NCBI RefSeq assembly: GCF_040954645.1
Contig: NC_092809.1
Location: 64,728,141-64,792,140, forward strand
Direction: 5' to 3'
DNA from: Diabrotica undecimpunctata
Lineage: Eukaryota; Arthropoda; Insecta; Coleoptera; Chrysomelidae
Length of the DNA: 64,000 nucleotides
Shown: positions 13,201 to 24,289 of the stretch, piece by piece
Layout of the letters: the number at the start of each line of letters is the position of its first letter
Position numbering within the stretch: position 1 is the first letter of the stretch
Position numbers and translations under genes: made by a program
The notes under the pieces: model-generated
What the model saw: the letters and a program-made list of their open reading frames with translations, nothing else
Database searches by the model: none
Told to the model about the DNA's origin: nothing

Positions 13201-13413
13201 ATTTTGGTTATTATTTCTTAATATTCTCTTATCGTGTTTATTAATTGTCTTGTTATATGTGTATCAAGATATGTGTGTCATAATAGATTGTAATGCATAT
13301 TTCATTTAATGTAATTAAAGTGCTCTTTGCGTTTGCCAATTACTTTCTCACTTCCTCAGCGATAGGTCTTTTTTTCCTCATCAATAACCTTATCCTCGCT
13401 CGATACAGCTATT

Positions 13414-15819
13414 TTTACCCTCTATAGCCCCGTGTGTACTTAAGGCAACAAAAGAGTTTTTGATGCAGAAAACTTTTTTAAAACAATTTCCGACTCTAGT
13501 ATGCCCTCTGTTAATTTCAGACAACATTTGGTTATAAATTTTAATACACTTTGTGAACCTATGATGAAACCTATATGGAAATGTTTAACAATATGTCAAA
13601 TGGACATGACTGCATTATTAGTTTGTATTTTCGATCGTGATTTATTGTTATAAATTGTGTACAATTTATATAAAAATACGTACAGAGGCATTATATCAGC
13701 ATTTAGATATTGATTACCGTTGACATTTGTTTATTTTATTGTGTTGTTTCAGTACTGTGATAAAAACAGGTATGTTGCTTTGAATCCACGCTGGACCATA
13801 TTATTTTAAATTATTTCTTTAAGATGGATACAAAGACGTTCTACGGGAAAAGCAGTAAATATCCGAGGAATACAAAGACTCTGACTTTGATAGTGATAAT
13901 AAGAAAGTAATAATGAATTTTCCAGGTACTCAGATATCAATCGATCCAGGATCAAATAAAATGGAAAATGAAGACGATTTGTACGAAGCAAATTTAGACC
14001 AGGATACCCATTTAGATTTAGACCAAGATGAAGATGAGGGCGATACCGATAAAACAGAAAAACACACTGAACAAAATGTGCTCAAAAGGTCAAAAATGAT
14101 CGTAAAAAACATTCAGTGGAAGAGTGGTTCCCGAACAGTATTTCCAATTCCAGAATGGAAAGGTAATTTACCAACATGCAAATTATTAGAACCGGAATCC
14201 CCTCTACATTATTTTAAAAAGATGATATCTACCAATATGCTGGAAAACATAATAGAACAAAGTAATTTGTATGCACTGCAAAAGAATATAAATAAACCAT
14301 TGAATATGACACTAACAGAATTAAACCAATTTATTGGATCTGTTCTACTGATGTCAATATATGGCATGCCAAGGACAAGATCATTTTGGCAGAAGGAAAC
14401 ACGTGTTGCTCAAATAGTCGATACTATATCTAGGAATCGCTGGGAAGAAATAAAAACTAAAATGCATTTCAGTAATAACGAAAATATGGTCAACAATAAT
14501 GATAAGTTATACAAAATTAAATCGTTCATCAACGGTTTAGTTTAAAATTTTTAAAGTATTCCAATGAGTGAAAAATTGTGTATTGATGAACCAATGATAC
14601 CATTCACAGAGGCACATTCTTTAAAACAATATATGAAGAACAAACCCAAAAAATGGGGATACAAGGCATTTGTTTTGTGTGATAGCAATGGTATTGTTTA
14701 TAACTGGGAATTATATACAGGAACTGTTAAACATCCTCTTCATTTACCTAATGTAGACACCAGCGGTAATGTAGTAATAAGAATGTGTGAGATAGTCAAA
14801 CCAAACAAATACTATAAAGTATATTTTGACAACTGGTTCAATAGCATTTAGTTGCAGATTGAAATGGAAAAACGTGGACTGCAATGTTTGGGAACTGTTC
14901 TTCCAAACAGATTGCCTTATTGCCATTTTTCTGATGACAAGAATATGAAGAAACAGGGCAGAGGTACTGTAGAAGAAAAGCACGCTACAGTAAATGGCAT
15001 AAGACAAACAGCGTTAAAGTGGTACGATAATAAACCGGTTAATTTGCTTAGTACATTTGTTGGTTCTGAGCCTACTTCGTTAGTCAAGAGGTGGGATAAA
15101 AAACAAAAATCAAGAATTATTGTATGCTGTCCAAATTCAGTGCAATTTTATAATACATTTATTGGAGGTGTCGATCTTATGGATTCACTAATTGCTCTTT
15201 ACCGAACAGACATAAGATCTAAAAAGTGGTATCTAAAAATATTTTTTCACCTTCTGGATTTAGCTGTTGTTAACAGCTGGTTGTTGCATCCTCGTGATTG
15301 CGATTACTTTGAAATTAAAAAGAAAAACCAGTTGCCTTTGTTACAGTTTAAGTCCCACTTATGTAGCGTACTGTTAGTAAGAACTGACCAGATCAAAAAC
15401 AAAGGACGTCCCAGGCTCAGTGAAATTGAGAACGAAATTGTAAAAAAACAGAGGAGAGGATCTACTGCTATTGTACTACCAAAGGAAGTTAGGCTTGACC
15501 AAAGGCCAGTAATTTCTGAAAAAAAGGGAAGATGCAAAAAACCAGGATGCTGTAATACTTCTAAAGTAATGTGCGATAAATGTAAAGTTGCTTTATGTTT
15601 TACAACTACAAATATTTGTTTTTTTGAATGGCATAATAAATAAGTATATAACTTGTTTCGTTAGTTTTTGCTAAACACTCCCAAAACACTTCCCAAACGA
15701 AATTTAAAAAATCTAAAAAAATTACTAGTTGTTGTAAATGGATATTTGAGCACATATACAAATTAAAACATTTTATAAACAAACAAGTTTACAAAAAAGT
15801 AGGGGCAATAGAGGGCTAA
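13414..15819 (+). mobile_element. piggyBac-like DNA transposon, copy 2
   Basis: The ends are CCCTCTATAGCCCC (13,418-13,431) and GGGGCAATAGAGGG (15,802-15,815), 14-bp inverted repeats with one mismatch. The flanking tetranucleotides are TTTA (13,414-13,417) and CTAA (15,816-15,819), degenerate forms of the piggyBac TTAA target. The paralogous segment B carries the uninterrupted site (ATT-CTAA-GATAT at 38,202-38,213, also in the two further tandem copies), so the boundaries are directly confirmed. The element is 2,398 bp and holds one transposase frame on the same strand. It is a different family from copy 1: the terminal repeats and protein differ. Confidence 0.93.
13913..15643 (+). pseudogene. 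piggyBac transposase, one frame cut only by stop codons
   Basis: From ATG 13,913 to the stop at 15,641 a single reading frame of about 577 codons is kept, broken by TAA (14,543), TAA (14,552) and TAG (14,849), with no frameshift. A further in-frame TAA lies upstream at 13,856, so the true start is uncertain. Order: an acidic N-terminus (rich in Asp/Glu, residues 20-45); then the DDE_Tnp_1_7 core, with LCIDEPMIPF (Asp at 14,585), YFDNWFNSI (Asp at 14,828) and GGVDLMDS (Asp at 15,173); then a C-terminal Cys-rich domain (CKKPGCC, CDKC). All three catalytic aspartates are present. The protein would bind the terminal repeats and excise at TTAA. As it stands the copy is inactivated by nonsense mutations. 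Confidence 0.92.
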
Positions 15820-16439
15820 GATATTTATATTTCACTATATGCTCTATGAGTTGGTTTTCAATTCAAATTTGCACCTATGACGAAATTTATAATATCTAAG
15901 ATCTGGTGCTTTCATATGAAACTGGAATAAAACACTTGTTAGATAATATTTATTTGTTTTGAGTACATTTTTTTTAAAACCTAGTATATAAAAAAATAAA
16001 TATTTGTCTGTCAACAAATTTCTATATAAAAGTACGAGGCACTATTATTCTTATGCTGTGAGCTTTGCTGCTCTGTTACTTTTATAACGCTTAAGCTATT
16101 TTTAATTTATTGTAAATATTTTTGAGGTGTGTTTAGTTAAATGATCATTTTTAAGGTTAGTACATTTGATTAAATGAAATTGACATTAATTTGATAGTTT
16201 CCATTTTATTAGTGTTGATGGTATATGACTAGCATGTGTTGGTACTATATATCAATTTCAACATGTGGAAGTGAGAGCACTTTCTTGTTAGTAATTTCAG
16301 TTTAAATTTTGACGAAACCAGAAATAACCCATAATATTCTTTCCGTGTGATCTTAGTATTTCCGTTGATTAAATAGTATAGGGTATCCAATATTTCAATC
16401 ATCGGTATGTCAGAGTGATTTTTATGAATTTTATATATA
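15820..16439. other. Segment A sequence without a gene
   Basis: The first ~140 bases match 38,209-38,350 in segment B and, inverted, about 33,050-33,200. From about 15,960 to 17,085 segment B has no counterpart. That is either an insertion here or a deletion in B, and the RT remnant inside favours a deletion in B. Nothing else is recognised. Confidence 0.5.
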
Positions 16440-17000
16440 TTTGCAAAATGAAAAAGAAAGTTTAGTACAGGCAGTTAAACAGCTGATCTGTCAATTTAGA
16501 AGTAAGAGCAAGTACCAACTTGCTGAAAAGTATACCCATACACAAAAGGAATAATAAAATGTACTGCACAAACTATAGCGCTATAAGCTATATATAAGCT
16601 ATATCTCTATTAATAATTAGGATATACAGTATTTTTTCTAATACACCTGGAACGATTGAGTAAATAGGTGAACTATAAAGTAGGTGAATATTAGTGTGGA
16701 ATTAGAAAAACTTAATAAATCGTTGATCAATTATTCACTATTAGGCAGTTAATGAGAAATGTTGGGAATACATACAAAAAAAATCATTAAACTAGTTATT
16801 TATAGATTTTAAACAAAGACTGATATAATCATAAGAATAAAACTATGAAATACCATTACAGAAAAGAATACTGTCGACTTATTTTCAAATGTACATTGAT
16901 TTCAAACAGGAAGATTCCATTCCAAACTCTATTTAAAAAGTAAAATCAATAAACAGATAATTATATACATAAAGATTATACAAATCGCAAATATTGGAAA
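16440..17000 (+). pseudogene. LINE reverse-transcriptase remnant, first of a tandem pair
   Basis: Near 16,560 CTNYSAISYI resembles the NYRGISLL block of LINE fingers. At 16,796-16,828 LFIDFKQRLI is motif A (FIDFKQAYDSI), with the Asp codon at 16,805. Around 16,890-16,920 FKQEDSIP is a worn motif B (LKQGDSLSP). Stops interrupt the frame. The same order of remnants recurs at 17,520-17,900, so two copies of one LINE lie head to tail. Endonuclease and C-terminus are not seen. Confidence 0.65.
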
Positions 17001-17519
17001 ACCTAAATATGCGTGGTCAAAATATTAAAAATCAAAGTGCTTTAAAAAGTGAATGAACTCGCCTAACAGCTGTTTTGAAAACAATATATTATGAAACGAA
17101 TTGGGGATATTATATTACACAAACTAAACCGCTTGTCTACAAAAAAATCAAGAAAATATGACACGACAAGAAAGACTAATGACTTTACAGCTAATTGCCA
17201 CATAAATATCAATGTAAAGCAAAAATACTTATTTAGATAAACGTATAATGTTTCACTAAACGGTAACGAAAAATGTTACAAATAAAGGTTAAAACATGCT
17301 TTTCAATTCGCGGTAAAAGATTTAATAAAGTTCAGCACACAGTATAAATTCGTAACAAAATTCATATACCAGTAAACGGTACTCGATACAGCAGCAAAGT
17401 AATTTTGGCAACAAATATGTAGGTTGTACTTTACTCCATTGGAATCATAGTACCCGCTATGGAAAATGGTGTCTTCTTTGACATCCAGCAACCACAAATG
17501 TGAAATTAGGAAAGATTAA

Positions 17520-17900
17520 TGCGAAATTAGGAAAATTCAATGAACCGTTGATCAAATATTCACTATTATATACTTAATGAAAAATGTTGGGAATAAAAAA
17601 AACATTAAGCTAGTTATTTATAGATTTCCAACAAACATATGATATAATTATAAGATTGTAACTAAAATGCAATGGAAGAACTAGGCATACATAAGAAAAG
17701 TAACTGCCAACTTACTTTCAAATGTCCAGTGACCTCAAACAGGAAGATGCCCTGTCTCCAATCGTGTTTACCATCGTTTTGGAGAGCATCTCCCGGAAAG
17801 CAAATACAGAAAATCTCACAGTTTAATAATTAAGGTCCTCATATTATACGGACCTTCGACGATAAGTTTAATATAGTAGCGAAAATAATTATTGGTAAGC
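17520..17900 (+). pseudogene. LINE reverse-transcriptase remnant, second of a tandem pair
   Basis: Around 17,617-17,650 LFIDFQQTYDIII is motif A, and around 17,730-17,800 LKQEDALSPIVFTIVLE is motif B (GLKQGDALSPILFNIVLE in good copies), followed by SISRKANTENLTV. The flanks (TTGATCAAATATTCACTATTA; GAAAAATGTTGGGAATA) match the first copy. A shorter version with motif A deleted is present in each unit of the 4,769-bp tandem array (for example 38,780-38,960). Confidence 0.7.
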
Positions 17901-18119
17901 AAAAAGCATTAATACATTAAATAGAAAAAAGCGCAAAAAAGGGTCCTCCAAATCAACGATAATAAAAAAATATATGGCTATCACTTTGAAATGTTTCATC
18001 GGTCTAAATATTTGGAATTTAAAAGCACTTTTAACAAAAACACTACAAAAGAGAATAACAACAGAATACAAGCTGGCAATTGCTACGTTTTAAGCAAAAA
18101 AATTAAATCCAAAAATACA

Positions 18120-18480
18120 TCCCGCAGTAAAAAAAAATAAGAATCTACGTACGTAAGTAAAACACAAACAATGAAAAAATAAAATAAGAGCCGATTGAGC
18201 GTCGTAGAAAGAAATAGATAATTATGTTATGAATAAGATCACAAATCAAGACAAAGTGCAAAACAATAACTTTAGCGTTGAGATTTAATTTCTTGTACGA
18301 CGGTGCAATTTTTATATACCTGTTTGACCTTAGCATTAGTTCCCGGTCGTAAAACACTTCTGAGGGCTTTTCTAGCAATCCTGATCTCAGTAATACCTGA
18401 GTTTTACTTACATTATTTTATATATCCTGATTTTAGTAGTTCGCATTACATATCTGGATTTAAAAGTGTTATGAGGTGAT
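18120..18480 (-). pseudogene. LINE C-terminal fragment
   Basis: The minus strand reads LEKPSEVFYDRELMLRSNRYIK, a counterpart of the plus-strand LINE tails at 27.8-28.3 and 29.9-30.4 kb (TTGCTAGAAAAGCC block). The RT thumb region is implied by context only. It is paralogous to about 39,290-39,670 in segment B. It is broken and short. Confidence 0.5.
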
Positions 18481-18759
18481 ACATATATCAGTTTGCTACC
18501 TGAATTTTCCCTTTTATCTCTTATGTGACAACGTTATCTGCGATATCTAAAACGCTCCAATTTTTCAAAATTTTATGGGTCTATTGTTACGTTATATGCT
18601 CTATTCTACATCATCTCTTTTGTCTGTTAATAAAGATTTATTTGGTTTTATCGTTACTATTATACCGTTTTTTTTTGCTGGTAATAGCATTATTCTATAG
18701 TATTCTAATATTTAATCTATGGATTAAATTCGGATAGCGGATAGTGATATTCTTTACTT

Positions 18760-19030
18760 TCTCGGAGAATTTATAGTGTAACACACAAAAACCGTATTAA
18801 ATTGCCAAAAACTTCCTTGCATATTCTATTTATTTATGAGGGGCAGCAGCAATATCAGTACCTACCATAATAATGCATATAGTCCTGGACTGGCTAATCG
18901 TTGGATAATAGGAAACATGGATGTAGCAGTTTTAATGGTTTGGTGACTGCTTACTGAAATCGGGGAGCAGAGATATCAGTACCAAGTTAATGACTATAGG
19001 AGTTGCGGATACATTTTCTGATAATTTAGT
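18760..19030 (+). repeat. Interspersed repeat R (copy 1)
   Basis: A block of about 270 bp, marked by TTGCCAAAAACTTCCTTGCA, GGCAGCAGCAATATCAGTAC and GACTGGCTAATCGTTGGATA. Other copies are at 21,050-21,340 (plus), 25,556-25,860 and 29,335-29,640 (minus), and 39,950-40,210 with its two tandem duplicates. There is no clear coding content. Orientation is assigned arbitrarily. Confidence 0.75.
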
Positions 19031-19439
19031 TCCTCCCTTTTTTTTTAATATACTATAGAAGTCTCAAGTACAGGTCTCATTGGTACAGGTAATTGTGAAA
19101 GATGCATAAGGTATTTAGACATCGTTTTTTGTAAATTGAATGTTTTAGATTTTCAGATGTATAAACTTGACGTGAATTAATTTGGACTCGTTTAGTTTAG
19201 GCTCTAATAGGTATACTATTTGTAGGTTAAACTCCCATGCTATACTTTAGCAAAGGCCTAAGCAATGTCAAAAAAGGCTAGCACAATTTTTTTTTCTAAA
19301 ACGTATTTCTCAACAAGTTTCTCACTTAGTTATATCGATAATTCTGTATATTCAATTAATCATGAGATACTTTTTATCTCTGAATAAAAATTATCGGTTT
19401 GGAATCAGCTCCTTTTTTTATTATTGGTTTCATTAACTT

Positions 19440-21000
19440 ATATAAATAAATATAACCTGATTTAAAGTAAAGCTGAAGTTGGTTTTTAAATGCACACTTT
19501 AATACTCTGTTTTTGTTTGCCTTATTTTTAGACCTTTTGCTCAAGCGCCCATCTCCATTGTCTCAATCATTAATTCAATTATCTCTCCTTATCTCTTACT
19601 AACACCACATCGTTAGCATACATCAGGCACCAAGGAATATCTCCTTGACATGTTTTCGTGAATTTTTCCAACACTAATTAGAAGAGATAAGGGATTAGCA
19701 CTGACCACTGATGCAATACTATTCTCAAATGAAATTTATCAGTCTTACCCTCACTTGTTCTAACATTAGTTTTCCATTACTTGCCTTATGATAAAAATTG
19801 CATCCGTTGTTGATTTGCCTTGCATGAATTTAAACTGAATATTTCTGTTTCTTCCTGTATCCTACTATCAATTATTCTCTCCCATAGTTTCATGGTGTTA
19901 CAGAGTAGTTTTAGGGCTCTATAGTTTGTACAGAGTTTACCATCTACTTTGTTTTTGTATACAGGTACTAGAATGCTACTTCTCCATTCATCCGGTATTC
20001 GCCTTACTTTCAAAATTCTATTAAATAGTCCTGTTAGCCAACTTGTTCCTGATTTTCCTAATGCTGATCATATATATCCAGGGATGCCATCAGGACCTAT
20101 GCCTTTTCTTTTTTCATCTTATGTAGCTCTTAAATTACTTCCGCGGTCGTCATTTTCGGCACCATTGCTATTACTGTCTCTGTTGCCTCTATAGATGCTT
20201 TCTCAAACTCTTAGTTTAATTGGTCGTTAAAGAACTCCTTGTAGCTATTTTTTACATCCTTTCCTTGCATAAATAGTTTAATGTATTTATTTCGTATACA
20301 TTTAATCTGATTAAAATCTTTGGTTTTCTTTGCTCCACTTTTAGCAATTTTGTATATGTTTTTTTCTTAGTACTCAGTTCATTGTACAGCGTTTCATGCG
20401 CTGCTACCTTAGATTGTGCTACCGCACATTTGCTTCCTCTTTATCTATTTGATACTTTTGATAATCTTATTCTGATATTTTTTCTTGTCCCTCCTTATAT
20501 AATCTTCTCTTGTCTTTTATATTGTCTTAAACATCGTCTGACTATCTATATTTACCAATTTTTAAGTCAATTTTCTGAGATTTTTTCAAGTATTTTAGTT
20601 ACACCCTCTTTAATAATTTTTGACACATTTCTCCAAATTTCATTATGACCTTTTTCCATATTCCAACACATTCTTTTTTTATTTCTGTTCTAAATTGAAC
20701 TACTTTGTCGCTTGTTAACGTCAATTAATTGTTTTTGTGACTCTTCTCGATATTTTGGTTTTATTTCATATTTTACTTGTATATCTAGTACCAGCACTTT
20801 ATGCTGTTGGCTTACAGTTTCACTAATTATTATTTTAGAGTCTTTACATAAGGGATTGGCTTACGATCCATATTTGGAATTAATTTTGTCTGCTTTTAAA
20901 TTGGATAAGTTGGCTTTCTCTTTTCTAAAAGCATGTACTAACAGTGGACTAGGTATGGCCACTGTTAGTACATGCTACTGCTAATTCCAGCATATTATCT
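19440..21000 (-). pseudogene. RTE-like LINE remnant, endonuclease end to RT fingers
   Basis: The minus strand reads, from right to left, TQHRLLV-type endonuclease end (here SQQHKVLVLDIQVKYEIK near 20,760-20,820, preceded by DCKVIISETV), then the linker. At 19,790-20,010 it gives RRIPDEWRSSILVPVYKNK and CTNYRALKLLCNTMKLWERI, the characteristic RT fingers of RTE-clade LINEs (usually IPDEWRSS.LVPIYKNKGD and NYRGIKLL.HTMKLWERV). Stops and shifts are frequent. A shorter paralogue with about 1 kb internally deleted lies at 50,950-51,480. The catalytic motifs A-C are not preserved. Confidence 0.8.
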
Positions 21001-21049
21001 GCCATATTATTTGCTGCTAATAGCATTCTAATATTTCATCTATAGATTA

Positions 21050-21660
21050 AATCCGTATAACAAATAGATATTTTTCACTTTCTCGGAGTAATAATATTCT
21101 AACATAAAAAATCCTATTAAATTGCCAAAACCTTCCTTGCATATTTTATTCACTTATAAGGGACAGCAGCAATATTAGTACCATAATAAGGGTATAGTCC
21201 TGGACTGGCTAATCGTTGGATAATAGGAAGCATGAGTGTAGCAGTTTTAATGTTTTCGGGACTGCTACCTGGTATGGAGGAGCAGAGATATCAGTACCAA
21301 GTTATTGCATATATGAATTGTTGCATAAACTTTATTATTATTAAACAGCACTATATAAACAGCACTATATTCTATAACACAAGAAACACTGTTATAAAAC
21401 AGTCGAATAATATACAGATTCTCAATTCAAATATTCAAAAAATTAAAGAACAGCTTACTAAAATAGAAATCGCCTATTTAAAATGCAATCCATTAATGGC
21501 CCAAAGTACCAAGCACTTGTAGCATATGGTAATGATATTGATCTCATAAGAAACTCTCTCCCGTCTGCGACATCTTCAACAAAGTGAAGAGAACACGAAA
21601 AATGTTTTACTTAAAATCAACAAAATGAAAAAAAAATACAAGCGAATCAACAGAAGAGAG
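21050..21660 (+). repeat. Repeat R copy 2 plus adjoining LINE piece, inverted relative to 25.1-25.9 kb
   Basis: 21,050-21,340 is repeat R. 21,340-21,660 continues as the reverse complement of about 25,140-25,550, including the thumb-region LINE piece that there reads on the minus strand. The pair forms an inverted duplication with arms of roughly 600-700 bp, about 3.5 kb apart. Confidence 0.7.
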
Positions 21661-21739
21661 CAATTCAATCTAGATTGTGAATAAAACAAGTGATGTTTTT
21701 ATCTAAGGGGACGTCATAGAATTTTTGGAGAAATTTTCT

Positions 21740-21840
21740 CTAATTTAATATGTCGTAAGCGGCATTTCGATTGACAAATACTACCCCTAATACCTGATAT
21801 CTTTCGTACCCGTTGTTGATTTTTGCAACAACGGGTACGT
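21740..21840 (-). pseudogene. LINE RT motif-A remnant ending in a 14-bp hairpin
   Basis: The minus strand reads YQVLGVVFVNRNAAYDILN, RT motif A with the first Asp changed to Asn. It is the same LINE family as 10.9, 33.4, 35.5 and 59.2 kb. The coding remnant ends at a perfect 14-bp inverted repeat, CGTACCCGTTGTTG (21,805-21,818) and CAACAACGGGTACG (21,826-21,839), with a 7-base loop. Beyond it the sequence no longer matches the other copies. Confidence 0.65.
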
Positions 21841-22189
21841 TATTACATACTTTATAAGTATTACGAATAAAAATAAATAAGCAAGAAGAATGTAAGTGTA
21901 CTATATTTAAACCAAGTGACAGAAAAAAGAATATTATACATACATGTACTTCTAAATTAAAAATTATATGCCTGACAACGCAAGATACAAAAAACAATGA
22001 TTTAACATTGAAAACAATGATAGCTTGCACAAGCGACAAAGTATTTAAAACGATAAGGCCGAACATATTATATGTAATTGTAATAGATATGTTGGCTAAA
22101 ATTATACCATAAGACACCGAAATATTATATCTATGTGTTTATGTGTATCTAAAGTATAGTAGTATATTGAATTCCTTACATTAAAAAAT

Positions 22190-23300
22190 CGAAATATTTA
22201 AATTAGACAGTAAAAAATTATAATTTTAAGATTGATTTATAAATTATTATAATTTAAATTTTACTGCTTGATGAAACAAATATTGTAAGTCATACACTAT
22301 AGCAATCGAAACATCGGAAAGTACATTTATAATATAATAAATATTTCAGTGCCAATGTATTAAAAAAAATTCTAGTACATAAACATGGACACTTGCCTAT
22401 TCAAAGTTTATAATAGACACTAATTTCAGTTTATCTATAATTAAAGCAAGTAATATAAATTATAATTATTAAAATATTTAACTACATTAACCAAGTACGT
22501 ATTTGTGAAATTTCTCGATGACTAAATTGATTGATATTTAAATAAACTTGAAGTTCCAAAACGTACCTGCTGTAAAATTTAAAAATCTACGACTAATCAA
22601 ATTATTGGCAATATATCTATATATATATATATATAGATCTAGCGGTTAATGGGGGCTCCGTACTAAAACTGTATTATACTAACTCCAGGCGAATATACAT
22701 CGTGTATATTATTATCTGGGTAGCGCTTTATGTGGACTCCGACCAACACGTCGGATTAAGTGGACTCCGTAATAGGTTAAAACACTTTTGGGATCCGTAA
22801 ACATTTCTTTGCGTACACAACTAAACTCCTCCGATGTTGCCAATAATTTGATTAGTCGTAGATTTTTAAATTTTTCAGCAGGTACGTTTTGGAACTTCAA
22901 ATTTATTTAAATATCAATCAATTTAGTCATCGAGAAATTTCACAAATAGGTACTTGGTTAATGTAGTTAAATATTTTATGGTGGTTATTTATATTACTTG
23001 CTTTAATTATTTTCAAACTTAAAAAAGTATTTATTATAAACTTGGAAATGGCTAGTTTTCGTTTTATTTATTATTATTTTTTGTTAAAATGTATATGCAC
23101 TTAAACATTTAGTCTCTAAATGTACTAACATCGAGTAGAGTAGTCGTGTAACAGTTTAAGAAAGTAGAAGCCCTTCGGTAGGATTATAATAAACTACATA
23201 AAATTGTAATTTTTTTTTTGTAATTTTTCAATTCCTGCAATTTATGACGTGCAATATTTGTTTCATAAAGTAGTTAAATTTAAACTATAATAATTTATGG
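22190..23300. repeat. (TA)n-anchored inverted repeat (T2 copy 1)
   Basis: Left arm 22,190-22,611 and right arm 22,837-23,300 are inverted copies of each other: the sequence next to the core is ATTATTGGCAA on one side and TTGCCAATAAT on the other. Similarity is high for about 170 bp and declines outward. Between them lie a short (TA)n (22,617-22,635) and a core of about 200 bp beginning AGATCTAGCGGTTAATG. The same core and one arm occur at 59,300-60,053, in reverse, ending at a 190-bp (TA)n. The core repeats GTGGACTCCG (near 22,731 and 22,768) and variants of it. Confidence 0.75.
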
Positions 23301-24285
23301 GAAGCGTTTAAAGAAGTAATCGCTAACCTTAATTAGAATACGGCACAATAAGAAGATGAAACTTACTGTATTTTTACTTATTATATTCACAAAAAGAATA
23401 TCCAACGTAAAATTTAACAAGTTTTAATGGAGTTGTAGTGAAATTTGACTTCTTATTACGATACCGGATCCTGTAAAATTTTAAATACATTAAATCTCCC
23501 GTAAATTATTAAACTTATTCTTAGAATAAAATAACAAACTTCTTAGTAATTAGGTACAATATACCGTTCACAATTATGTGATAATGTGTAGGTGTCAAGA
23601 TTGCACGGTCATGTGCCATAAGGTTTCATCTTTCATATAAACATCGATAGTTTTTAACTTTGGGTGTATTTGATTCCACCGTGCTGTAACCGATCCAACT
23701 TGAAAAGTGTTATTTTACATAAAATTAGAACGTTGGCCCTAATAATGACCTATAAATATACATTGTTAAAAATTGTATACATTTATCAATTTAAAACGTT
23801 CTTTGTCGTCTTCTGATCTTCATCTCCATTCGTTCCTAATTAAGTACATGTTATCCACAGGATACCTCTCTCATTTTTAAATCATTACTCTTTTTGCCTT
23901 TTGCCATGGTTTTCTTTATTTTGTTTATTCATATCGTTTTTACTCATAACAAATATTGGGTAGATTATTGTATCATTAAACTTTCTCCTTATATGTCCGT
24001 ATCATATAAGTTGTCTAGTTATTTTAGCGTATATAATGACGTATGTTAATTCCATTTTGTTTAACAATAAAACAGCAAAACTTCTACAAAATTATTTCTA
24101 TCTTATCACCACAGCTGTTTGGGAGAGTGCCTTTCTCAAGTCTCAAGTTTCTCGAATCCATCAATCATCCATTGTATTTCTTATACTTTCATTTAAATCC
24201 TCTCCAATCAAAGATTTTGAAGCAGCTTTGCTCCATAGTCCATTTATGTTGTTTTTGTCACTGTTTCTCCTTTCTCTTTATCATT
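23301..24285. other. AT-rich DNA, nothing recognised
   Basis: Open frames such as 24,036-24,326 have no motif and lie opposite a LINE end. A few short lines (about 23,800-23,960) have the look of LINE-derived minus-strand sequence but cannot be read as protein with confidence. Confidence 0.45.
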
Positions 24286-24289
24286 ATCA

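Noticed and set aside
17303..17497. A 64-codon minus-strand frame nearly identical to those at 38,568, 43,337 and 48,106
   Set aside because: It is open in segment A and in all three tandem copies, but the differences between A and B are mostly amino-acid-changing, with no sign of protein constraint and no recognisable motif. Its persistence is explained by duplication of the DNA.
21740..22117. 125-codon minus-strand frame with hydrophobic stretches, possible membrane protein
   Set aside because: Only its last 20 codons are recognisable and they are a LINE RT motif A; the rest is AT-rich chance sequence inside and beside a T2 repeat arm.
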